A DNA stretch of 64,000 bases, from contig JAVBVS010000016.1 in NCBI GenBank assembly GCA_036677805.1, positions 310,001-374,000 on the forward strand, read 5' to 3'. The stretch is from SIG78 sp036677805. Lineage in GTDB: Bacteria > Verrucomicrobiota > Lentisphaeria > Victivallales > Victivallaceae. This document shows positions 1 to 8,120 of this stretch, piece by piece (position 1 is the stretch's first letter; each line of letters starts with the position of its first letter). Below the pieces are notes generated by a model that saw nothing but the letters and a program-made list of their open reading frames with translations, did no database searches and was not told the DNA's origin. The position numbers and the translations under genes were made by a program.

Positions 1-1
1 G

Positions 2-472
2 GTGGAAATCGTGCACTGGATGAAGTGGCTCGCGGGAATCGTCGCCGCATGTGCGATTGCGGCCGCAATCGGCGCTTCCGATTGCAGTCTGAAAAATCTC
101 GGTTTGTCCGCCATTCGTCTGCTGATTGCGTTCGCCGGCGGCGTAGTGCTCGGTCCGGTATTATTTCCATGGCTCCCGGGACGCGCCTTTGCCGTAAAGG
201 GCGTATTTTCCGGCATATTGGCGATTGGAATCATGTTCGCCGCCGGTTTGCTGCCGCTGACCGGCATCGCAAATATGCTGCAAACCGGAGGCTGGAGCCT
301 GCTGACGCTGGCAGTTTCCTCTTTTCTCATGCTGGCCTATACCGGAGCATCGCCTTATACCTCGTTATCCGGCACGCAACTCGAAACCCGCATCGGCATC
401 AGACTGCAATGGGCGGCTGGAATTTCCGGCCTGCTGTTGCTGATGCTGCCGGCATTGCTGAACAAAGGATGA
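2..472 (+). CDS. hgcA: HgcA C-terminal membrane domain (5' end outside window)
   Basis: This is the end of HgcA, the corrinoid protein that donates a methyl group to Hg(II) together with HgcB. Only the C-terminal membrane domain is in the window, with four to five hydrophobic helices. The stretch PWLPGRAFAVKG and the later YTGASPYTSLSG match conserved membrane-domain segments of HgcA as I know the family. The N-terminal corrinoid-binding domain and its cap helix lie upstream and are not visible. The GTG at base 2 opens the frame but is almost certainly an internal codon. The next gene, hgcB, starts 4 bases after the stop with its ribosome binding site inside the end of this gene, the usual hgcAB arrangement. 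The identification depends on this pairing as well as on the motifs. Confidence 0.85.
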   Translation: MEIVHWMKWLAGIVAACAIAAAIGASDCSLKNLGLSAIRLLIAFAGGVVLGPVLFPWLPGRAFAVKGVFSGILAIGIMFAAGLLPLTGIANMLQTGGWSLLTLAVSSFLMLAYTGASPYTSLSGTQLETRIGIRLQWAAGISGLLLLMLPALLNKG

Positions 473-476
473 AACT

Positions 477-752
477 ATGTTTTTGTATCTCAAAAATGTT
501 GTGACGCTGAAGATCGACGCCGACGTCTGTACCGGCTGCGGATTCTGCCGGAATGTCTGTCCGCGCGGAGTGCTCGCCCTCCGCAACCGGAAGGCCGTGA
601 TCGTGGCAAAGGACGCATGTCTGGAGTGCGGCGCGTGCGCGAAAAATTGCCCGTCCAGCGCGATAACGGTGCGAACGGGTGTCGGCTGCGCCACCGCCAT
701 TTTGAGCCGATCCGGCCAGTGCTGCGAATGCGGTTGCGGCGGCAAAGAATGA
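477..752 (+). CDS. hgcB: HgcB, 2[4Fe-4S] ferredoxin for mercury methylation
   Basis: HgcB is a small ferredoxin thought to reduce the HgcA corrinoid and to pass Hg(II) to it. The 91 residues hold two CX2CX2CX3C clusters (C18, C21, C24, C28 and C48, C51, C54, C58), with the family-typical CLECGACAKNCP in the second. The segment GVGCATAIL (C71) is the HgcB hallmark that ordinary ferredoxins lack. The tail has a cysteine-rich end with the vicinal pair C82-C83 plus C85 and C87, as expected for the mercury-binding terminus. The ATG at 477 is preceded by AAAGGA that overlaps the hgcA stop. Together with the preceding gene this makes an HgcAB call strong. Confidence 0.92.
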   Translation: MFLYLKNVVTLKIDADVCTGCGFCRNVCPRGVLALRNRKAVIVAKDACLECGACAKNCPSSAITVRTGVGCATAILSRSGQCCECGCGGKE

Positions 753-788
753 ATCTGTCCCCGACTTAATCAAAGGTTATTATCGAAA

Positions 789-1691
789 ATGAGCTCCGAA
801 GACTCTCCGGCCCTCGACCGGGCGGCGCAATTCCTGATGACGGTGCATGACGCCGCGCCGGGAATTACGGAAAACGTGCTGAATCGCGGTAAAACGACCA
901 CCGGCTGCTCCAGCTACCAAATGCTGGCGGACGCCGCCGGATTGCGCGAAAATATGAGCGTGGCCGACCTCGCCTGCGGCAGCGGCGCGCTGACGCAGCT
1001 GATCTCACAGCGCGTCGGACCCTCCGGACGGGTCGTCGGAATCGATCTGAACCATGCGGAACTGACTCTGGCCGCAGCCCGCTGCCGGGATTGCGCCAAT
1101 GTCGGATTCCATGAGGAATCCGCCGCCGGGCTGTCTTTGCCGGACGCGTCCATGGATGCGGTGCTCTGCCATATGGCCATCATGCTTTTCCGTCCGATCG
1201 AACCGCCGCTGGCGGAAATTGCGCGGATTCTGCGCCCGTCCGGCACGTTCGCGGCGGTCATTCCGGGCGTATCCGACGGCAACGCGCTGTTCGACGCGGT
1301 CCGGAAAACGCTGGCGGCGATCGTGCTTCAGGAGGTTCCGCCGGAAAAGCGGATTGCCGTGGGCGTGCCGGAATTCGGCAGCGTTCGGGGCATCCGGGAG
1401 CTATTTTCCCGGACCGAAAATTTCGATGACGATTTGCAATTTACGAATTTCACGGTAATTTTTCAGGAAACGCCGGTAGCGCTGGCCGAGTTGCTGGTGC
1501 CGTTTTTTTATTCTTCCTACCTGCTTTCCGAAACGGGGCGGGAGAAACTCCGGGACGCGTGGGCCGGGCTTTTCCGGCAGGCCCCGGGGGACCGGGCGGG
1601 AAGCGCGACGTTTCATCTGCCGCTGACGGCGTTCACCGTCCGCCGATGCGGGGCGAAAACGGGTATGAAATCCGGGAAAGCATCATGCTGA
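789..1691 (+). CDS. Class I SAM-dependent methyltransferase
   Basis: This 300-residue protein has a Rossmann methyltransferase core. The SAM-binding motif I is VADLACGSGALT near residues 58-69, followed by the acidic end of strand 2 (GIDLN), and motif IV region DAVLCHMAI. Methyl acceptor is unknown. It sits 36 bases after hgcB and its 3' end overlaps arsC by 7 bases, so it is translated with the arsenic genes. It is tempting to call it an arsenite methyltransferase, but the N-terminal paired cysteines of ArsM are not evident, and I do not assign that role. Other options are a methyltransferase for a small thiol or quinone. Ribosome binding site is weak (AAAGG about 14 bases upstream). Confidence 0.75.
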   Translation: MSSEDSPALDRAAQFLMTVHDAAPGITENVLNRGKTTTGCSSYQMLADAAGLRENMSVADLACGSGALTQLISQRVGPSGRVVGIDLNHAELTLAAARCRDCANVGFHEESAAGLSLPDASMDAVLCHMAIMLFRPIEPPLAEIARILRPSGTFAAVIPGVSDGNALFDAVRKTLAAIVLQEVPPEKRIAVGVPEFGSVRGIRELFSRTENFDDDLQFTNFTVIFQETPVALAELLVPFFYSSYLLSETGREKLRDAWAGLFRQAPGDRAGSATFHLPLTAFTVRRCGAKTGMKSGKASC

Positions 1692-2107
1692 AAATTTTAT
1701 TTCTCTGTACCGGCAACAGCTGCCGGAGCCAGATGGCGGAAGGCTGGGCGCGCGCCCTGAAAAGCGCAGTGCTTGAGCCGTATTCCGCCGGCATCGAAAC
1801 CCATGGCTTGAATCCGTACGCGGTGAAAGTCATGGCCGAAGCCGGAGTGGATATTGCGGCGCAGCGTTCCAAACCGGTGGAGGAACTGGCGGGAATCGAG
1901 TTCGATTATGTGGTGACGGTCTGCGGCCATGCCCGGGAAAGCTGCCCGATTTTTCTCGGGCCGGCCAAGGTCGTGCATGTCGGCTTCGACGATCCGCCGC
2001 AACTGGCGAAAGCGTGTCCGACCGAAGCGGAAAAGCTCGACTGCTATCGCCGGGTAAGGGATGAAATCAAGGCTTTCGTGGAACAACTTCCGGAGATTTT
2101 ACCATGA
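1685..2107 (+). CDS. arsC: Arsenate reductase, LMW-phosphatase/thioredoxin type
   Basis: A 140-residue low-molecular-weight phosphatase-fold arsenate reductase that converts As(V) to As(III) in the cytoplasm. The catalytic loop is C8-TGNSC-R14 (CX5R). The relay cysteines of the thioredoxin-coupled class are present at C80 and C87 in VCGHARESCP, and the FDDPP segment supplies the general acid aspartate. The start at 1685 is chosen because the family begins a few residues before the catalytic loop; longer frames upstream are read-through of the methyltransferase gene. It overlaps the methyltransferase by 7 bases and the exporter by 4 (ATGA), so it is translationally coupled to both. Confidence 0.92.
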   Translation: MLKILFLCTGNSCRSQMAEGWARALKSAVLEPYSAGIETHGLNPYAVKVMAEAGVDIAAQRSKPVEELAGIEFDYVVTVCGHARESCPIFLGPAKVVHVGFDDPPQLAKACPTEAEKLDCYRRVRDEIKAFVEQLPEILP

Positions 2108-3177
2108 AAAAACATGAATCCGTCGGCATTGGATTTTTTGAACGTTACCTGACCGTCTGGGTGATCCTGTGTATGATCGCCGGTGTGCTGATCGGCCGAT
2201 TCCTGCCGGGCGTTCCGGCTTTTCTGGGAAAATTTGAATACGAACAGGTCTCCGTGCCGATCGCGGTGCTGATCTGGCTGATGATCTATCCGATGATGAT
2301 GAAAGTGGATTTTGAAAGCATCCGCAACGTCGGCAAAAACCCGGAGGGGTTGTTTGTAACCTGGGTGGTGAACTGGCTGATCAAACCGTTCACCATGTAT
2401 GGAATCGCGGCGTTCTTCTTTTATGTGCTCTTCTCAAACTGGATCGCCCCCGACCTGGCCCGCGACTATCTGGCCGGAGCGGTTCTGTTGGGCGCCGCGC
2501 CCTGTACGGCAATGGTTTTCGTCTGGAGCCTGCTGACCCGGGGCAATCCGGCGTATACCGTAGTCCAGGTGGCGACCAACGACCTGATCATTCTCGTGGC
2601 GTTCATTCCGATCGTCAAATTCCTGCTTGGCTTGAGCGATGTCTCGGTGCCGTGGAGCACGTTGATTCTGTCGGTGCTGCTGTTTGTGGTGATTCCGCTC
2701 GCCGGCGGCGTTCTGACCCGGCACGCGGTGATCGCCCGCAAGGGTCTGGCCTATTTTGAAGGCAGCTTCATCCCGAAATTCAACCGCGTCACCATTGCGG
2801 GATTGCTGCTGACACTGGTCATCATCTTCTCGTTTCAGGGCAAGGTGATCCTCGGCAATCCGCTGCACATCGTTCTGATCGCCGTCCCTTTGATTCTTCA
2901 AACCTTCCTGATTTTCTTCATCGCCTATCTGGCCTGCCGGTGGCTGAAACTGCCCTACGATGTGGCCGCTCCGGCGGGCATGATCGGCGCCTCGAATTTC
3001 TTCGAACTTTCGGTCGCGGTGGCGATCGCGGTATTCGGCACCGCCTCGCCGGTAGCGCTGGCGACCATCGTCGGCGTGCTGGTGGAGGTGCCGGTGATGC
3101 TGATCCTGGTCAAAATCGCCAATCGGACCGCGGCATACTTTCCCCCGGCGCACCGCAAGCATGATCATGCCCGATGA
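2104..3177 (+). CDS. acr3: ACR3-type arsenite efflux permease
   Basis: This 357-residue inner-membrane transporter of the bile/arsenite/riboflavin superfamily exports As(III). About ten hydrophobic helices are visible. The ACR3 signature around the essential cysteine is present: GAAPCTAMVFVWS with C134, followed by NDLIILVAF. The length is typical of bacterial ACR3. It starts inside the arsC stop (ATGA), which makes a complete reduce-then-export pair with arsC. An ArsR regulator is not present in the window and may lie upstream of hgcA. Confidence 0.93.
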   Translation: MKKHESVGIGFFERYLTVWVILCMIAGVLIGRFLPGVPAFLGKFEYEQVSVPIAVLIWLMIYPMMMKVDFESIRNVGKNPEGLFVTWVVNWLIKPFTMYGIAAFFFYVLFSNWIAPDLARDYLAGAVLLGAAPCTAMVFVWSLLTRGNPAYTVVQVATNDLIILVAFIPIVKFLLGLSDVSVPWSTLILSVLLFVVIPLAGGVLTRHAVIARKGLAYFEGSFIPKFNRVTIAGLLLTLVIIFSFQGKVILGNPLHIVLIAVPLILQTFLIFFIAYLACRWLKLPYDVAAPAGMIGASNFFELSVAVAIAVFGTASPVALATIVGVLVEVPVMLILVKIANRTAAYFPPAHRKHDHAR

Positions 3178-3251
3178 GATTGCAATCCGCCGGCGGGTCG
3201 TGACGGATCCCAATTCCACCTTCAAGTCGAATTTTTACCGATGAAACAACT

Positions 3252-4535
3252 ATGAACTCCAGTGAAACACTCTCTCCCGCCGCCGGAAAAAAAGCCATGC
3301 GCAATGCGATTTTCGCACAATGCTTCGGCATGCTCGGCATCTCATTGTTCGAAAACGGCATCATGCTGCTCTACCTCCTGGCGCTGGGCATCAGCCAGAC
3401 CAAAGTGGTGACTTATCTGGCCATTCCCTCGATGTGCCTGATCTGCACGATTCCGGCCGCTTATTACGCCGAACGGATAGGCAAAAAAAAGATCGGCGGC
3501 TCGGGCAACCTCCTCTGCGTGGCCGGAATGCTGATCATCGCCACGTCCGGCTTTGCCGCCCGGGGCGCCGCGGAGCTGCTGGCGATCACGGGCACGGTGC
3601 TGCTGTCGCTGGGGCTTTCAATGTTCCAGTCCTCATGGTTTGCGCTGCTCGGCGGAGTGGTGCCGGCGCAAGTCCGGGGGCGCTTCTTCGGAACGCTGCG
3701 CATTTCATGGCAATTTTCCTGCATCGCGGTCGCCGGGGCGGCAGCCTGGGTGCTCGGCCGCTGCAACGCCCTGTGGGTTTATCAGATCATCATCGCAGTC
3801 ATCGCCGGACTGATGCTGATGCGGTCGTTTTTCTACAACCGCATTCCCGAGGTGGAACAGGGGCCGCCGCCGGACAAGCCGTTTCGTCAGGCGTTGACGG
3901 ACGTGTTGTATCTGCGCGGCTTTTCCTCGTTCGGCGCATATGTTTTCTTGCTGAAAATTTTTACCGCCTATTGCCCGACCCTGTTCGCAGTGCTGGAAAA
4001 AGAGGTGCTGAATCTTTCGGCCGGAACCGTCATCTGGCTGGCCAATGTCGGTCTGGCGGGTTCGGTTCTCGGATTTTTCGTCGGCGGGCGATTGGTCGAC
4101 CGGATCGGAACCAAGCTGGTTTTCATCATCTGTCACCTGAGCTTTGCGGTGATTCTGCTGCTGTTCATCATGCGGGGGCTGGGCGGCGGCGGACTCGTGC
4201 TGCCGATCCTGTTTCTGGCGCATTTTGCGTTCAGCCTCGCTTTGGCGGCCAGCAATATCGCCATTACCGCCGAAACGATCATGATCACGCCGGAAAAGAA
4301 CAGTTCGCTGGCCTCCTCGACTCTGATGGCGGCCGGCCATATGGGAACCGCGGTCGCCGGGGTTACGGCCGCAGCGGCGCTGGATCTGGATGTGCTGCGC
4401 GAACACTGGCGTTGGCTCGGCATGGAACTGTGCCGGTATGATGCCATTCTGCTGGCCTGCGCCGTCATGGTGCTGCTGCTGGTGGTTACGCTCGGATTGG
4501 TGCCATCGGTTCTGGTCCGGCGGCAGCCGGAGTGA
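3252..4535 (+). CDS. MFS transporter
   Basis: A 427-residue major facilitator with two six-helix halves. The loop between helices 2 and 3 carries YYAERIGKKKIGG, and the equivalent loop in the second half has GGRLVDRIGTK, both resembling the MFS motif A. Substrate cannot be read from the sequence. It follows the ACR3 gene by 74 bases on the same strand with no obvious terminator, so it may belong to the metal(loid) operon, for example as an exporter of a methylated or organic arsenical. That link is inference from position only. No clear Shine-Dalgarno is seen before the ATG. Confidence 0.85.
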   Translation: MNSSETLSPAAGKKAMRNAIFAQCFGMLGISLFENGIMLLYLLALGISQTKVVTYLAIPSMCLICTIPAAYYAERIGKKKIGGSGNLLCVAGMLIIATSGFAARGAAELLAITGTVLLSLGLSMFQSSWFALLGGVVPAQVRGRFFGTLRISWQFSCIAVAGAAAWVLGRCNALWVYQIIIAVIAGLMLMRSFFYNRIPEVEQGPPPDKPFRQALTDVLYLRGFSSFGAYVFLLKIFTAYCPTLFAVLEKEVLNLSAGTVIWLANVGLAGSVLGFFVGGRLVDRIGTKLVFIICHLSFAVILLLFIMRGLGGGGLVLPILFLAHFAFSLALAASNIAITAETIMITPEKNSSLASSTLMAAGHMGTAVAGVTAAAALDLDVLREHWRWLGMELCRYDAILLACAVMVLLLVVTLGLVPSVLVRRQPE

Positions 4536-4670
4536 AACGGAGCTTCATGGCGATGCATAATTCATATTTTTCATTTGATTTTCCCATCCCGGCCGAATTC
4601 ATCGGAGACCGGGATGGCCAACAGACCAACGCCACAATGCGCGTTTTCGCAGGAAAGGGTCCGGTGCCTC

Positions 4671-5837
4671 ATGCTCTCTGAAATCATCATTCGTTTTTTG
4701 GTCAAGAACAGCGCCCGGCCGGAGTTGCCGCCGGTGCGCCTGGCCTACGGCATTGCCAGCGGCTGCGTCGGCATTGCGGTGAATTTGTTCCTTTTCGGAG
4801 TAAAACTCGGCATCGGCCTCTTTTCCGGCAGCGTGGCGATCGCCGCCGACGCCCTCAACAACCTTTCCGACTCCGGCTCGTCGGCGGTGACGGTGTTCGG
4901 CTTCCGGCTCTCCGCGCGGCCGGCCGACAACGAACACCCCTTCGGACATGGGCGGCTCGAATACGTCGCCGCGCTGATCGTGGCGGTGATCATCATCGCG
5001 GTCGGCATGGATTTTCTCAAGGAATCGGTCGCCCGGATATTTTCCCATAAGGCGATCGCCGCCGACAATTTCGTGATCGCCATCTACGGGGCGACGATTC
5101 TGGTCAAGCTGTGGCTGTTTTTCTTTTACCGCACGATCGGCCGCAGGATCGATTCGCAGGCGATCAACGCCGCCGCGTTCGACAGTTTGAGTGACATGCT
5201 GACCACCGCCGTCGTGCTGGGCGCTCTTTTCGCTTCGCGTTTCACCGCGCTGCCGGTCGACGGATACGCCGGAACGCTGGTGGCGCTTTTCGTCATGTAC
5301 GGCGGCGTCAAAATACTCCGCAACGCCATGAGTCCCCTGGTCGGCGAATGCCCCGACCGGGCGCTGGTCGAGGAACTGCGGGCCCGACTGCTGCAATGTC
5401 CCGACATCTGCGGCGTCCATGACATCATCATGCACAATTACGGACCCGGCCAATATTACGCCACCGCCCACGCCGAAGTCAACCGCGACGGCGACCTGCT
5501 GCATATGCACGACGCACTCGAAGCGGCCGAAGTGGCGATCGCCCGGACCATGCCGATCCGGCTCATCCTCCACTGCGACCCCTACGATGTGGCGGACCCC
5601 GTGATCAAGCTGTGGCGCGCCCGGATGGAGGAAGCCGTCTCGGAACTCGACGCCAAGCTCAAGCTCTACGATTTCAGACTGGACCCCCAGGCGCCGGACA
5701 CGCTCCACTTCCATCTGCTGACGCCGCGCAACTACGCCTTGTCCTACGAGGAGATCACCGCGCGCCTCACCGCCCGGATGAGGCGATACAATCCGGCGAT
5801 CCAGCTCGACATCGAATTCCTCAACAGTTTCGTATAA
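4671..5837 (+). CDS. Cation diffusion facilitator (CDF) metal exporter
   Basis: A 388-residue CDF-family antiporter that exports divalent metal using the proton gradient. Six membrane helices are followed by a cytoplasmic ferredoxin-like C-terminal domain with an additional extension. The metal site in helix 2 reads DALNN (D-x3-N) and in helix 5 reads DSLSD (D-x3-D), and the HPFGHGRLE loop follows helix 2-3. Replacement of the helix 5 histidine of Zn transporters by aspartate is a trait of Mn-type CDFs, so manganese is the likeliest cargo by inference. I chose the ATG at 4671, which has AGGAAAGG upstream; the frame is open to 4575, but that part has no family similarity. Confidence 0.88.
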   Translation: MLSEIIIRFLVKNSARPELPPVRLAYGIASGCVGIAVNLFLFGVKLGIGLFSGSVAIAADALNNLSDSGSSAVTVFGFRLSARPADNEHPFGHGRLEYVAALIVAVIIIAVGMDFLKESVARIFSHKAIAADNFVIAIYGATILVKLWLFFFYRTIGRRIDSQAINAAAFDSLSDMLTTAVVLGALFASRFTALPVDGYAGTLVALFVMYGGVKILRNAMSPLVGECPDRALVEELRARLLQCPDICGVHDIIMHNYGPGQYYATAHAEVNRDGDLLHMHDALEAAEVAIARTMPIRLILHCDPYDVADPVIKLWRARMEEAVSELDAKLKLYDFRLDPQAPDTLHFHLLTPRNYALSYEEITARLTARMRRYNPAIQLDIEFLNSFV

Positions 5838-5850
5838 CCCTGCGAACAGC

Positions 5851-5878
5851 TTGCAACTTTCACGGCAGACAGTATATT
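5851..5878 (+). promoter_or_regulatory. Sigma-70-like promoter for nagA
   Basis: TTGCAA at 5851-5856 and TATATT at 5873-5878 are separated by 16 bases. The predicted transcription start is near 5885, 95 bases before the nagA ATG. The same TTGCAA/TATATT core occurs upstream of the AraC gene at 7154. Confidence 0.55.
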
Positions 5879-5979
5879 AAGACCATGAACCCCAATGCAT
5901 ATCGTGGAGGATGCGCCGGTCCGTCGCAACCGCAACTCGTCCGGGCATCAGGTTTTCATCGACGGAGATCAAACGAAAC

Positions 5980-7128
5980 ATGGAAATTACCGGGAACCTT
6001 GTCGTCGGCAACGAAGTATTCTTCGGCGCGCTGCACACCCGCGGCAAAATAATTGAAACCATCCGGCGGCAGGACGCACCGCAATCCGGCGCGCCCTGGG
6101 TGGTGCCGGGCTTCATCGATCTGCATCTGCACGGGCTCGGTCCCTGGGGGTCCCTGCATCCCCAGGATGTGCGCGGCATGGCCGAATTCGCGCCCGCTAC
6201 CGGGGTCACGACCTTGTGTCCGACGCTCGATTCGGAACCCACAGAGGTTATGATCGAATTTCTGCGCGCGGTGCGCCGACTGGCGGAGCATCCGATCGCC
6301 GGCGCCGCCCGGATCGCGGGGACGCATCTTGAAGGGCCTTATCTGAATGCGGAGCACGGCGGCGGCATGAATCCGGCGTTTTTACGGCTGCCCGACCTTG
6401 CGGAAGTGGAATTGCTGTGGGAAACCGCCGGGGAGACGTTGAGAATAATGACCATCGCGCCGGAACTGCCCGGAGCCGGAGAGGTCATCCGACGGCTGGC
6501 CGGGCGCGGGGTCGTAATGTCGATGGGCCACTGCGGACTCTCCTGCGGGGAGTTGTCCGCGGCCGTAGCGGCAGGCATTGCGCAGGTATGCCATCTTTAT
6601 GATACCTATGACGGCAGAACAGTGAAAGACGGCGTTGTCCAGCCGTCGCTGGCGGATGCCGTGCTGCTGGATGACCGGCTGATGATCGAGTTGATCGGCG
6701 ATGGATTTCATGTGCCGGAGGAATTGATCGCGCTGACCCGGCGAGCGGCCGGCGCAAGGCGCATCATCGCCATCACCGACGCCATGCAGGGGGCGGGACT
6801 GCCCGACGGCGTTTATGCGATGACCGACGGCCGGAAATATACGCTCTGCAACCGCGGCGTCTGCCGTTTGCAGGACCACCCGGAAACCATCGTCGGAAGC
6901 TGTCTGACCATGAACCGGGTTTTCAGGAATCTGATCGAACGGTTCGGCTTCTCACCGTCGGAAGCCGTGGCGGCGACTTCCGGCAACGCGGCCCGGCAGT
7001 TGCGGCTGAACGACCGGTTGGGTGCTCTGCGCGAAGGATTGCAGGCCGACATCGCCGTACTGTCGGCGGAGGACGGCGCGGTCATGCAGTGCGTCCGGGA
7101 CGGGGCAGACCTGTATCGCATGGCATGA
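5980..7128 (+). CDS. nagA: N-acetylglucosamine-6-phosphate deacetylase
   Basis: A 382-residue amidohydrolase that removes acetate from N-acetylglucosamine-6-phosphate, feeding amino sugars into glycolysis. The metal-binding motif HLHG lies at residues 49-52, HLEGPY follows near residue 114, the GHCG histidine near 186, HLYD near 206 and the catalytic TDAM near 268. The start at 5980 has GGAG about 12 bases upstream and gives a family-sized protein; the open frame extends upstream to 5911 without similarity. HLYD replaces the more usual HLFN, so a related N-acetyl-amino-sugar phosphate is possible. It opens a catabolic cluster with an AraC regulator, an SSS symporter, YhcH and two DHDPS/NAL-family aldolases. 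Confidence 0.88.
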   Translation: MEITGNLVVGNEVFFGALHTRGKIIETIRRQDAPQSGAPWVVPGFIDLHLHGLGPWGSLHPQDVRGMAEFAPATGVTTLCPTLDSEPTEVMIEFLRAVRRLAEHPIAGAARIAGTHLEGPYLNAEHGGGMNPAFLRLPDLAEVELLWETAGETLRIMTIAPELPGAGEVIRRLAGRGVVMSMGHCGLSCGELSAAVAAGIAQVCHLYDTYDGRTVKDGVVQPSLADAVLLDDRLMIELIGDGFHVPEELIALTRRAAGARRIIAITDAMQGAGLPDGVYAMTDGRKYTLCNRGVCRLQDHPETIVGSCLTMNRVFRNLIERFGFSPSEAVAATSGNAARQLRLNDRLGALREGLQADIAVLSAEDGAVMQCVRDGADLYRMA

Positions 7129-7153
7129 CATTCCGCACCATCACCGTCCGCGC

Positions 7154-7182
7154 TTGCAAATGTCCGCAACCGGCGGTATATT
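7154..7182 (+). promoter_or_regulatory. Sigma-70-like promoter placing +1 on the araC-type start codon
   Basis: TTGCAA at 7154-7159 and TATATT at 7177-7182 are separated by 17 bases. The ATG of the downstream regulator begins at 7189, only six bases after the -10 box, so the transcript would begin at or next to the start codon with no ribosome binding site. Confidence 0.55.
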
Positions 7183-7188
7183 GCGATC

Positions 7189-8004
7189 ATGAACGAAATC
7201 GAATATCTCAAGGTCGTGCGTCATACCGTCGCCAGCTGCCGTGATTTCAGCCGGGTGCTGCGGGTCTCCGACAGCGCCGATGAACCGCACTCGACCCGCA
7301 GCCGCCATTGTCACGAACTGTTCGAAATCCGGCTGCTTTTCGGCATGCTCGACGCCACGAGCGTCGACTATGAGACCCTGCGCGAAATCCGGCTCTCGCC
7401 GGCGGGCGTGGCCCATCCGGGACTGTTCGAGAACGAACACCCCGCCCATATCACGGTGCGTTTCGACGTGGACATGCTCTACTATCTGCGCGGCAAAGCC
7501 GCCAATATCGTGATTCCGCTGAACCGCGGGATTGAAAGTTACGGCATCGGTCTGGGCGAAGCGCTGTCGGCGCTGAACGCCTTCTGCCGCCGGGAATTCA
7601 CCGACGCCGGCCACCTCCAACTGGTCGTGGCGGGCGTAATTTCGGCCCTGACGCTCTTTCTGGAACAGGGCGATTACCGGATCATGAACGAACCGGTGGA
7701 AATCATCTGCAACTATATCCACGAACACTATTACCGCGGCAACCTGACCATGGCGGAAGTCGCCGCCGCCGCCGGATTGTCGCCCAACTACATGCAGCAG
7801 GTATTCCGGAAAGTTCACCACTGCACTCCGCTGACCTATCTGCGCGACTACCGACTGGAAACCGCCCGGCGGCTGCTCCGCCAGCGCAAGTACCAGGTCA
7901 AGGAGGTGGCTCAGCTCTGCGGCTGGAACTACCCCCATTACTTCGATGTGTGCTACCGCCGGAAATTCGGCCGGACGCCGCTGGAAGAAATGCACGAATC
8001 TTAA
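7189..8004 (+). CDS. AraC family transcriptional regulator
   Basis: A 271-residue regulator with an N-terminal sensing domain and a C-terminal AraC double helix-turn-helix (about residues 175-268). The first DNA-reading helix lies in LTMAEVAAAAGLSPNYMQQVF and the second in YQVKEVAQLCGWNYPHYF, ending in the usual FGRTP-LEE motif. The N-terminal part has RSRHCHELFEI, typical of the cupin-like effector domain of sugar-responsive AraC proteins. It lies between nagA and a sodium/solute symporter and likely controls the amino-sugar cluster. No Shine-Dalgarno is seen, and the promoter position suggests a leaderless message. Confidence 0.92.
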   Translation: MNEIEYLKVVRHTVASCRDFSRVLRVSDSADEPHSTRSRHCHELFEIRLLFGMLDATSVDYETLREIRLSPAGVAHPGLFENEHPAHITVRFDVDMLYYLRGKAANIVIPLNRGIESYGIGLGEALSALNAFCRREFTDAGHLQLVVAGVISALTLFLEQGDYRIMNEPVEIICNYIHEHYYRGNLTMAEVAAAAGLSPNYMQQVFRKVHHCTPLTYLRDYRLETARRLLRQRKYQVKEVAQLCGWNYPHYFDVCYRRKFGRTPLEEMHES

Positions 8005-8073
8005 AAATTTGATATCATTCCTAGAATTTTGTGTTAAAACAGCGGTTTTCAGACTGTTTTTCCGTTTTTTTTT

Positions 8074-8088
8074 ATAGTATACTATATT
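8074..8088 (+). promoter_or_regulatory. 12-bp perfect palindrome overlapping a -10 box
   Basis: ATAGTATACTAT at 8074-8085 is self-complementary and overlaps TATATT at 8083-8088, a plausible -10 box for the symporter gene at 8121. The -35 region is poor, which suits an activator-dependent promoter, perhaps under the AraC protein just upstream. Confidence 0.4.
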
Positions 8089-8120
8089 CGAAAAACAAAC
8101 CAACAGGAGAACCGCATTCA

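Noticed and set aside
5885..6052. Leaderless small ORF starting at the predicted nagA transcription start
   Set aside because: The ATG falls six bases after the -10 like the leaderless regulators, but the product has no recognisable feature and overlaps nagA out of frame; kept only as a curiosity.
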